Source: Buddleja alternifolia (Eukaryota; Streptophyta; Magnoliopsida; Lamiales; Scrophulariaceae). Taken from it: a stretch of 64,000 nucleotides of DNA. A program made the translations under genes and the position numbers. The notes beneath the pieces were generated by a model. That model did not search any database, was not told the origin of the DNA, and worked only from the letters and a program-made list of their open reading frames with translations. This document shows positions 52,220 through 62,745 of this stretch, one piece after another (position 1 is the stretch's first letter; every line of letters starts with the position of its first letter). The stretch is from NCBI GenBank assembly GCA_019426215.1, contig CM033394.1:39430423-39494422 (forward strand), read 5' to 3'.

Positions 52220-53150
52220 TATTTAGGTTTAGAAAATATATACTTTTTATCTGGTTTGCCGGTTGACGACAAGCCGATTATACGTGCAAATGAAAATTTG
52301 AGAGGGCTTTGTGAACCCTTCTAGAACGAGATGAAGATGGAAGGAAAGCAAAAAATGGTCATTTATCATTGAGATGACTACTTCAAAATTTTCAATCAGT
52401 TCCAGATGATATAGACGAGAATGATGTTAGATTGATGCTTTATGTTAGGGCTTATCTTTTTTTGTTTTAATTGGGGCTGTCATACTTCCTGATGGAGAAA
52501 AATGGACTATTTGGATCTTGTATTTGAACTTTTTCAAAGGAATAACTGCTGATGCATTGCACGGATATATATGGGGGGCAGCTGCACTTGCAAAATTGCA
52601 GTCATGTTTTGATGCTAAGTTAAATAATTTGAAGGGGCCAACGTGGATCTTGGAGCACTTATTTATGGAGCGCACCACATCCTTTAGACTAACTTACTTG
52701 GGGAGCAACAAACCAATCAACAATGAGTCTCCTACATTTAGGGCCGGAGCACATTGATGCAAGCATGATCCATGAATTGCCATTGAGTTGTGGATTAGAA
52801 AGATGTTCTTTGAGAGGTGACTATAGAGGTATGTTTTATGTTTTTTTCTTTTTTTTATGCTTTACATTTGGTATTTAAAATGTCGTAGGATGCGATATGG
52901 AGGCCTTATGAAAGATCTAACCATCCGTCTCAGAGAATTTTCTTCTATCAATCCATTTTGTTTGACAATGCTACCATCAACTACCACATGCTCGACCAGG
53001 CTCGCCATCAACTTAGGATTCAAACTGTGGATTTGTTCGAATTGAAGCCAATGAAAAAAATGAAAAAACGTGAGAAGTCAAAACGAGACCACCTCCACCG
53101 AGACTTGATGGTTCGCTATGCTGAATGCATAAATGAATGAATCGAATGAT
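52220..53150 (+). pseudogene. Second plant mobile domain (PMD) relic
   Basis: Fragments in order: 'LSGLPVDDKPIIRANENL' (about 52247-52300), 'LNFFKGITADALHGYIWGAA' (52520-52582) with 'RTTSFRLTYLGSNKP', and 'DAIWRPYERSNHPSQRIFFY' (52890-52950) leading into 'HMLDQARHQLRIQTVDLFEL' (52985-53044). These correspond to PMD N-terminal, middle and C-terminal blocks. Stops and frameshifts separate them. It differs in sequence from the PMD gene at the left edge, so it is another lineage. Confidence 0.7.
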
Positions 53151-54101
53151 GATACGATTCATACATAAGCGGCTTAGCAGGTCGTAAGGTAAATATGTGG
53201 GCATTCCTTTGTTTGTACTTTCTCAGTAGATCTTATATCTTGTCCACACAAAACACAATTACTATCAGTAATAGGCATAAATCTACTAAGTCTTTCTTAA
53301 CGTCAGATTATGTTTTTGATTGTTCTGAGAAGGTTCTCTTCTTCTGGATCGACCTCAGCCAGTTACTCAAGATCTAGATTTGCTAGTTACGCCAACTATG
53401 CCAGCTTTTCTAGATCTAGATCTGCTAGCTATGCTAACTATGCCTGCTAGCTACGCCAACTGATCAAGATTCTCAAGGTAAGTTAAATATGTGCTTTTTA
53501 ATATTTGAGGGTGGAAAAGTGCCGAAAGGCACCTTTTTTAGAGCGCATTATGCCTTTTACCCTATTATAGCACTTACGAGTAAAATACTTACAATCTTTC
53601 TTTGTATTTGACTCAGTAGGTGAGTCTTCAATTAGTGTGGCTTTCGAAGATCTTCACATGGAGAATTCCTCCCAATCGAATGATAATATTGAGAGGACGG
53701 AGCCCCCGACGGATGATCTTGATGTTCCTGTAGCTTATAGAAGACCAACATGGGATGCAGAACCCGGACCATGCCTTAAACACCCAACCAAATTAGCCAA
53801 ACATGAGGTTAGGTGCAAGTATACATGACCTCAATGTTGATAATGACATTCAAGATATTACCCATCGACAACTCAATGGGGAGGTCACAATGATATGCAA
53901 CCTACATCCTTAAGGAAGAGAAAATGGGCAACCTACAACCTACTTTTAAAAGTGGTAATCTTGATGCCTCATAGCCTACCATTAAGACTAATTTAGAAAG
54001 AAAAGAAAAAAGATGTGAAATTGATATGTTACTTGCTGTGTGGTTTTATGATGCATGTATACCTTTGAATGTTTGCAATTCTCTTTCTATTTTAAAAAAA
54101 T
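53151..54101. other. Region between the PMD relic and CACTA element 2
   Basis: Repeats of 'gatctagat(c/t)tgctag' and 'acgccaact' occur at 53375-53465. An open frame at 53637-53828 (MAFEDLHMENSSQ...) is acidic and may be the tail of the PMD gene; no domain recognised. Confidence 0.4.
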
Positions 54102-54485
54102 CACTACTACAGAAATGACCTATTACAGCGATTTTTTTTACCTATTACAGCGGTTTTAACCACTGTAACAAGTATCGCTATAATTGGTTCAGGCCAATTG
54201 CAGCGGTTTTGGAACCGCTATAATTGGTTCAGGCCATTTGCAGCGGTTTTTGAACCGCTGTAATAGAGACCAATTACAGCGGTTCGGAAAAGAACTGCTG
54301 TAATTGGTTAACCTATTACAGCGGTTCTTTTCAGAACTGCTGTAATAGATTTTGCTCCGAATTTATTTTTTTTACACCTGTTATAGTGGTTTTTCATAAA
54401 ACCGCTATAATAGGTTTGACCTATTTTGGCGGTTTTGTGAAAAACCGCTATAATAGGTGTATTTTTTATTTTTAAATTTTTTTTT
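54102..54485. mobile_element. CACTA element 2: terminus and subterminal array
   Basis: Begins CACTACTACAGAAATGACC at 54102. The next 370 bp are tightly packed direct and inverted copies of 'attacagcggtt' / 'aaccgctataat', typical subterminal transposase-binding repeats. The genes that follow are on the minus strand, so this is the element's 3' end. The 5' terminus was not found before 64000. Confidence 0.85.
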
Positions 54486-54777
54486 TCTTGCTGTACTGTA
54501 CAAAATTTAATGTAAGCAGCTTCCCACAAGCTCAAAATTCAATACACTAACACAACAAACCATAAAATCAATTCAACATCAACAACAAACGTGAAACCCA
54601 AAATTAACTTCACCAAATTAAATGATCATCTCTAACAACAAAAACCAACAAAAGTATTGTTCCAATTCGCATAATCTCCAACAAATCAAATGTTACGCAT
54701 AATCTCCAACAATTGATAACGAGTTTACAATCAATTAAATACAACAAATCAAATAAAAATTTACAACAATCTACAAC

Positions 54778-57700
54778 TTACACCATACCAAAAGCGCATT
54801 GGAAAATGTATTGTGCCAATTCGCCACGTACTTCATCAAGCTGCTCTATAGAGTAAGTGACGTATTGACAATCAGGAAAGTACTGCACGATAGAGATTGA
54901 AACACAACAAAGGTTTAATAACTTATAAAGCGAAATTAGAATTTGATGATGAGTATTAATTAGGATTATGCATACCGCTGGTGGGATTGTAGATTCTCCG
55001 TGGCTAATAATATCCTTCATGAATTTCATAACAAAGAAGCCACAATCTTTGTCGTTTAACTGCATGGGGCACTACAAAATTGAAATCAAAAATTGTATTA
55101 GAACTATAACGTTTATACGAATAATCTCTCGAAAATATAAAATCACACTAACCTTTATAGAAGTCCATTTACAGGGCATTTTTTTTTTATTTGGACATTT
55201 GGGTGTTACGATTTGCACGAGACATCAACACATCACTGTTAAAAACATCAATTTCAAGCAAATATACATGTGAAATCGAGGAAGATATATACACTTTAAA
55301 ATTAAGATTAAATATAATGAATACATTGATTGAATGAAAAACTTACTGATTGATTGTTTCTTTCATATCAGGTCGGTTCTTCGGATCAACGTGCAAAGAA
55401 TCCAGATAATAAACGATTTCTTTAATTGGATCAATCACAAGCAACACCCAATGTCCCCTAAATAAAAAAACATTCAAAAGATAAGTTCAAAATTAATTTT
55501 GCATACGTAACAAATTTTACAAAATAAAGTTGGGTGTTTAGTAACTCACCTGGTGTTGTAAGGTGCAATAAAAAACTTCCCGTCCGTGCAATCTTTCATG
55601 GCATTTGTTATATATTGTGCTTGTGAGATACGCTGAGAGGGAGTAATACCTGTTCCCGCAACTATAGTATGTGGGCTAAGGAACCCGAAATTATTTGTTT
55701 TCTCTTCGGGGACCACGTACTTAGCCCACAAACACCTAAATTGAGCATAAAATAAATTTGAACAAGAAAATAAACATAGTTCAAATTAATGCAGTAAAAT
55801 AATTTAAAAACTAACTTTTTTTTAATTCATATTTAAAAACTTACTTGATGTAAACTGAAATGATCGAGACTCCTATTTATTCTTTGCGCAAAAAATGACA
55901 GATCTCCTCCAGCCCAATATACTCTTGATAGGGTTCGTTATTATACATTGCCTCGGGAACGTCTATAGCGATCAATTGTTCAATAGGCATTATTTGCAGG
56001 TACCTTTCAAGAGTTACAAGTGGCCGAGGGAGTTGATCAGCTGTTACGTCTGCTGCTCTGTCATCTTCACGTGAAGGGTTGGCCATAGGAGGTGTTCGTT
56101 TGACAGCTGAGTGCTTCGTCATCTCTGATTTATGTTTTCCAACTGATGATTTGGATTTTCCAAGAGACTATTTAAGCAAAGAAAACCAACGTGAATGTTA
56201 TAAACCAAAGTATATTTAGTAACCTTAAACAATTGCTATAATTATTTAATGGCTAGGTATTAATAATTACGTACCGATGCATCACTGACAGTGACAAGAC
56301 TCTTAGGCCAAGCGATAATGTATCCCACAGCCTCAGAAACTGTGAACACTCCTTCATCAGCGAGAGGGACTGGTAGGGGTGCAATATCTTCAATTGCAAT
56401 GTCAATCATCACTTTCACAAGGTGGGTGGGTAATGGAAGTGTATGCAGCATTCTATCATGATCTGGTCGATTGCACATTTGTCCTTTAGCCACCAAACGA
56501 TAAGACGGTGTTGAAGGTGACAATTGACATGGCGCCACAACCCACATATATAAAAAAAAAATATATATATATATACCATTATATTAGAAAAATTTGTGTA
56601 TTTTAATGAATTGCTTGATGATCACTTAATAATTTCATATCATTACCTCAGGAAGGTTCTTAACTGGATCTGGGCAGCTATCTTTCAAAGAAACCGCCTC
56701 ATCTTCATGTGGCTGCTGCGACCCAGACACCTTATGCTCGTCAAACTCGCGTCGCAATGAGGATAGTGATGTAGTGAGCATGTGCACCATGTTTTTCAAG
56801 TTATCAATCTCCTCATCTTTAGAAGGCTTTTTGTCAGTAAAATATTGTTTTTGTGATACCCCAAAGCCTACACCCCTAACGCGACTCGAATGCTCCTTCT
56901 TCTTAAGAGATTTAGCCAATATATCATTCCGGGTCCTCTCGCTTCCCACTATGGCTACCCTCCTGATAGGCACTCCTGTAATAATACATTTAAAAATTAG
57001 TGAACTTTGCTCTTTTAAAAAAATTTCAAAAAACATATACAACACATGATATAGCTAAAATTGCAAATAACTCACAATTTCATCTGATACTCTTTTAACA
57101 TTGAGATTACCAATGTTATGTTGGCTGTCAGAATGTGCAATCCTCCATACGAGTGCTCGTGTCACGTCTGTGCAATCTGACCCAGCTTCCTTTCTTTTTT
57201 CCTTCTATATTATGATTAAATATATATATATATATATATATATATTAGCAAGGAATTTATATTAGAAAACTTGTAATGATTCACTGTTAAACGAACTACG
57301 TACCTCAATGTGCTCCAGTTGAGCATATTCAAGACATGATTTCCTATAGGGATATTTAGGGTCCTTTGCTCTTTCCTGATTGTCCCTACTTAATTGCTGT
57401 TCATTACAAAATCAAAGCATTAGTCAATGTTCATATAAACGCAAAATGCAACACATGAAACCGTAAATTAAAATAATTACCATGAAAGGTTCACTTTTCC
57501 GAATATCTATAAACGCTGTCCAATCTTCTTGAGATATATTATATTTTTGGGGTGGGCTGGAATTAATATTTCCATTATCATCATCTACCCACACTCTGCT
57601 CAAGAAGCTCCTGAAGTTTCGAGCCAGCTTTCCAGCCTCAGTTAAAACAAATTTCTGTCTACTTTCTTCAATATCAAAGGCCAACTATGAAAAACAAACA

Positions 57701-58070
57701 ACAAAGTATGTCAATATCATAATTTTGAGAAAATTGAATAAACAAAAAATACATTAACCAATTAATTAGAAATATGATAATAACCAACTTACAACTATTT
57801 CATTCCAAATTCCTAATTTTATTGGGTCCGAGACGTGTCGCCAATCACTGATGGTAATCGGCACCCTGTCACGAGCTATGACTCCAATGTAACCAACAAA
57901 TGTTGATTTATTTGGGTCAACTGGTTGGCCATTCTCATTCCAGCCGACTGGTAGCTTTAAGCCTTTACTTCTGGCATGTATGACTTTTTTCATTGCAGCG
58001 ATACCTCTACGTATCTCACTTTCAACACGTTTGTTTGCAGCAGCCACAGAATCCATCGACCTACAGAAGC
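54778..58070 (-). CDS. CACTA element 2 second gene: TnpA-like + DUF8039-like + Ulp1 protease
   Basis: A spliced minus-strand gene, from a likely ATG at about 58056 (MDSVAAANKRV). TnpA/Ptta-like exons: 58056-57793, 57684-57482 ('EESRQKFVLTEAGKLARNF'), 57396-57302, 57204-57075 and 56977-56648 ('EHSSRVRGVGFGV'). A DUF8039-like exon at 56547-56270 ('EAVGYIIAWPKSLV') follows, then 56122-55877. A Ulp1/C48 cysteine-protease part comes last: 55731-55460 ('QRISQAQYITNAMKDCT'), 'GHWVLLVIDP' (catalytic His), 'YYLDSLHVDP' (Asp) and 'QLNDKDCGFFVMKFM' (Gln and Cys), ending 54778. Exon limits are approximate; I saw no stop inside the main exons. Ulp1-like domains are known in some plant transposons; their function there is unsettled. 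Confidence 0.75.
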
Positions 58071-58384
58071 CAAAAATACAGAATTTAGATTCATATACCA
58101 AATATATAGTACCAAGTAACGCCACCATTATTTTAGAAAAAATTCAGCAGAGTAACGACACAAATTTTTTTACCAAGTTCTCGACTTAATCTTCCCCGAA
58201 AATTGCAAATAACAACCCCAATCCATCAATTATTTCACAAAACCATAAATGCATTAAACGATGTCAACAAAACAACACATATTGATCCAATCACGATACA
58301 TAATCAAAATAAATATCAACAAACAGGCTATACTCATGATATGTATTCAAATAATAATACTCGTTATCATATAGAGAGAGCGAG

Positions 58385-58500
58385 AGAGAAGAAGCTTACG
58401 GTGGTGGTGGTGGGAGTGGTGGAGGGGGCGGTGGTGGTTGTAGAGGAGGAGGAGAGAGCGGCTGTGGCTGTGGCTGTGGCGACGGTGGTGGCGCCGGTAT
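58385..58500. repeat. GC-rich triplet minisatellite inside CACTA element 2
   Basis: On the minus strand, (CCACCACCG)- and (CCACAG)-type repeats. One minus frame gives a Pro-rich run (PPPSPQPQPQP), another a Thr/Ala run. It stands out sharply against the AT-rich surroundings and follows an acceptor-like sequence copied from the start of the second gene. Confidence 0.7.
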
Positions 58501-58681
58501 ATAATATCGACCTACAAAAGCCAAAAATACAGAAGTTAGTTTCATTATGCAACAACATAATTTTTCAATTCATACACTAACAAGAGACGCCCTGACTCAT
58601 ACACTAACAAGTGCTTATATGAAGAAAAGTTTAGGAAATACGTATATCATATAATTATCACATAAGATCAAATACCTTTCA

Positions 58682-61600
58682 TCATTTTCTTTTTGTCATT
58701 GACTTAGTAGTCTTTTGCTTCCCCCCAGTACGACCCTTTTGTTTAGTACGTCGACGAACAGATGGATTAATCCATATCCCCTCTTGGTGATCTTGTCGCA
58801 TATACAATTCATCATCACTGATATCCAAGTCACCATCACTATCAGTGGCTTGTGAATCACGTAAGATAGGATTTTCTCCATCATCATCATCACTATATGA
58901 ACTATCATCCTCAATACAAGTATTTTTATTTGCCGATAAAACAATTGACCACCTCTTATCAATAGGATCGGTGACAAAAAACACTTGCGTAGCTTGTGAC
59001 GCCAAAATGAAAGGTTCATCTTTGTAACCCACCCTCTCAAGATCTACTCGAGTGAAGCCTATTTCACTATTATCGACACCATTTTTATTGTCAGCCCACC
59101 TACACCCAAATACAGGCACCCGAAACCAACTATAATCCAGCTCCCATATATGTTCAATCACCCCATAATATGATAAATGAGCATAGATAGGGTTATTATC
59201 CCTCGCACTTGAGATATGCATTGCTTGAGCTACAGGACTCACCCCACTATTCTGCATTGTACTCCGTTCATCTTGGTCTTTTGTATAGAATGTGTGACCA
59301 TTTATACGATAACTTGAATGACAAAATACAAGTTTGCCCGGTCCCATCAACAATCGTGCCAATTTATCTGAAACTGAAAGTGGATTCTCGTTCTGTTTCT
59401 CGTGAATATGCTTTCGAAACCAATCAGAGAAACTCTTATTATGCTCTTTTGAAATCCAACTCTCATTTTTATTTGGATTTAATCTCCTAAGTTGATCCTT
59501 GTGCTCTTGAACATATGGCTCAACCTCATCGGTGTTGTGGAGCACATATAGGTGTGCCTGATCCCTTTGTGTGCAAGGAACACTAACTAATTGCTTTCCA
59601 AGTACGCTTTCTCCTTCAGTTCTCCCTCCCACAACATGAGACTTTGGAAGCTCTGCAACGTTAGAATCTTTCAGATATTCTGTGCAAAATGTAATCGCTT
59701 CATCAACTATGTACCGTTCAACAATGCAACCTTCCGGTCGACTACGATTTTTCACGTAGCCTTTTAATACCTTCATATAACGCTCAGCTGGATACATAGA
59801 TCTCATAAAAGCCGGTCCACATAGTTGTGTCTCTCTAACCAAGTGAATAGGTAAATGAGTCATTATATCAAAAAATGCTGGTGGAAAATACATCTCAAGC
59901 TCGCACAAAGTGATGGCAATTTGTTTCTAAAGTGCAGGTAATTGTTCAGGATCAAACACCTTGCTCCACATTGCTTTGAAGAAGAAACATAATGAGGTTA
60001 TAGTTTCTCTCACCTTTTTTGGCAAAATGGCCCGTATAGCAATTGGTAGCAAATGATCCATGATCACATGACAATCGTGAGTCTTCATGTGCTTTAGCTT
60101 CAAGTCCTTCATTGACACAAGACTGCTAATGTTTGAAGAATACCCTTCTGGAACTTTCACTGCATTAAGAAACTCACATAATGTAATTTTTTCTTTCCTG
60201 GATAGAGTGTGAGCTGCTGGAGGCAAATAAGTTCGTTTTCCCTTATTTGTTGGTGCCAATTTTTCTCTTATCTTCATTTCAACCAAGTCTAACCTTGCCT
60301 TTACGCCATCTTTTGTCTTACCGGGCACATTTAGAAGTGTACCAATGACACTATCAAATACATTTTTCTCAATATGCATAATATCAAGAAAATGTCTAAC
60401 ATGTAAAGACGTCCAATATGGCAACTCAAAGAAAATTGACCTTTTTTTCCACCCAGTTTTTGCAAGCCCACCTGCAAAAGTCTTTCCAAATTTAACCTCC
60501 AAGTCTTTTATATTCTCAAACACTTCTTCACCAGTCAAGCACTTAGGAGCTCGGCCTTCTTCTATATTCCCATTGAAAGCGTTTTTCCACCGACGATATC
60601 TATGGTTTCGATTTAGCCATCTCCGCTGCCCTTGGAATGCATATTTCTGAGAGTGTGTAAGTCGATATTGATTTGTACTCTTGACACATATGGGGCATCC
60701 ACATTGGCCATGTACACCATATCCCTCGAGGTTTGCTCTTGCCGAAAAATCATTGATTGTTCGAAATAACATGACTCTGAGATCGAAATTTTCTTCTCTG
60801 AACCCGTCATATACTTGAACACCGGTCTCCCTCAACACCTTCAAATCCTCAATTAAAGGAGCCAAGTAGACATCTATAACATTTCCAGGTTGTTTTGGCC
60901 CAGAAATGAGTATAAGCATCATTATATGTTCTCGCTTCATGCATCGCGATGGGGGAGGTTGTAGATCATCAAAATCACCGGCCATGTACTATGTGAGCTA
61001 CTTTGCAAGCCATGAGGGTTCATGCCATCGGTAGCCAATACAAGGCGAAGGTTTCTTGATTCTTCACCAAATTCAGGGAAATCATCATCGATCTTTTTCC
61101 ATTGAGGAGAATCTGAGGGGTGTCGAATCTTGTCATCTTCAATCCTTTCTTCAAGCCTTTCTTCAAGCCTTCTATCAGCATGCCATGTCAAGTCCTTGGC
61201 TAACTCTTTACTACTGTACATGCGCCTAAATCGTGGTATTATGGGCAAATACCACATAGTTTTGACAGGAGCAGATCCGTTCTTCTTGTACCGCGAGGCA
61301 CCACATTTCGGACAAACCTTTGATGATGCATAGTCAGTTCTAAACAATATGCAATCATTGAGATAGGCATGTATCCTCTCATATCCCATGCCAATTGAGG
61401 TTAACATCTTCTTAGCCTCATAAGTACGATTAGGTAACACATTATCATAGGGTAGCATGTTTTTTAATAGATCAAGTAAGTCTGTGAAACTCTTATCACT
61501 CCACCCATTGTTGGCTTTTAACTTGTAGAGATTTAGGACTGCTTTCAATCTTGTGAATTTACTAGCACTATACAGTGGTGTCTTTGAATCACTTGTCAAA

Positions 61601-61968
61601 TTGTCAAACATCTTGGGACAATTTCGCAAATCCTCCTCAATCACATTTGTCATCTCCTCCAAACGATCAGGCTCATAATCATTCATGTCCAAATCCCGCG
61701 ATCGATATGATGTACCACCCAAATCATCTGAGGTGACACTGCTCTCACCGTGTCTTGTCCAACGTGTGTAGCTTTTATCAATTCCATTACACACCAAATG
61801 ATCTTCTAATTCACGTGGACTAATTCTCTTTCCAAAACAACAACATAAACACGGGAAATTGATTCTAGTCCGATTTGATGCATGCTCAATCGCAAAATTG
61901 ATGAATTCTTTCACCCCTTTCTCATATTGCTCGGACATACGATCCGCTAATATCCAACTTCGATCCAT
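58682..61968 (-). pseudogene. CACTA element 2: TnpD transposase, nearly intact
   Basis: One long exon from ATG 61968. Transposase-associated domain: 'DRSWILADRMSEQYEKGVKE', CLCCC, 'LEDHLVCNGI' (residues 1-80). Zinc-ribbon-like CPKCGASRYKK. Transposase_21: 'LVLATDGMNPHG', 'PGNVIDVYLAPLIEDLK', 'CPICVK', 'FLDIMHIEKNVFDSVIGTL'. Then DUF4218 ('MYFPPAFFDIMTHLPIHLV') and DUF4216 ('DYSWFRVPVFGCRW', 'EPFILASQATQVFFV'), with a basic tail KQKGRTGGKQKTTKS. Total near 1100 aa, about full length. Only two lesions were seen: one missing base in the G run at 60951-60955 and a TAG at 59927-59929. TnpD is the catalytic CACTA transposase. Confidence 0.92.
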
Positions 61969-61969
61969 C

Positions 61970-62370
61970 TTGATTCTGAATTAAGTAAATTAAACAATTT
62001 TAATATCACTTCATAGTTGAATTAATTAAATAATTTTTATTTTAATTTATTTCCCATTATTCTAGAAAAAAATCGGCAGAGTAACGACGCAAATTTTTTT
62101 ACCAAGTTCTTGACTTAATCTTCCCCCGGGTGGGTTGCAACCAACAAAATTCAAATTTTACGATCCGCTAAAATTCAATTTCGATACATCCATCTTGATA
62201 TTAATTAAATTAAATAATTTTAACATCAGTTCAATTGAATTAATTAAATTATTTTTATTTTAATTTATTTACCATTATCCTAGAAAAAATTCGGCAGAGT
62301 AACAACGCAAAAATTTCTACCAAGTTCTCGACTTAATCTTCCCCCAAACTTGCAACCAACAAAATTCGCA
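61970..62370. repeat. Leader-like direct repeat upstream of TnpD (two copies; a third at 58133)
   Basis: 'tagaaaaaa(a/t)tcggcagag' followed by 'taac(g/a)acgcaaa' and 'accaagttct(t/c)gacttaatc' occurs at about 62063-62125 and 62281-62343, 218 bp apart, with similar AT-rich flanks. A third copy, 58133-58197, sits just upstream of the second gene's first exon. It reads as a shared 5' leader or promoter piece in front of both minus-strand genes. Confidence 0.8.
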
Positions 62371-62475
62371 TCTTTCAACCATAACAAACTCAACATTCTA
62401 ATCTTTCACCCACAACAAACCCAACATTCTAATCTTTCACCCACAACAATGTCGATCTCACTATACCAAAATATT

Positions 62476-62745
62476 GATCACCAATTGGATCACATAAAGC
62501 AACATATTTTAAGCAACTTCAAATATTGATCACCAGTTGGATCATATAAATCACATAAAACTAAACATAAAACATCATTTTATAAATATTGATCACCAGT
62601 TGGATCACATAAAGCATCATATTTTAAGCAACTACAAATATTGATCACCAGTTGGATCACATAAATCACATAAAACTACAAATAAAGTATTATATTTTCA
62701 ACAACTAAGTATAAATAAAGATCACCAGTTGGATCAATGTGTTAA
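62476..62745. repeat. 'gatcaccagttggatcac' repeat array
   Basis: Five copies start at 62476, 62528, 62591, 62643 and about 62720. They form a higher-order unit of 115 bp (62476 to 62591, 62528 to 62643). The motif is flanked by gatc on both sides. Position upstream of the transposase fits a 5' subterminal region of CACTA element 2. Confidence 0.8.

Noticed and set aside
58203..58580. Plus-strand frame with Val/Ala-rich runs
   Set aside because: Antisense of the CACTA GC-rich minisatellite; no support as a gene.
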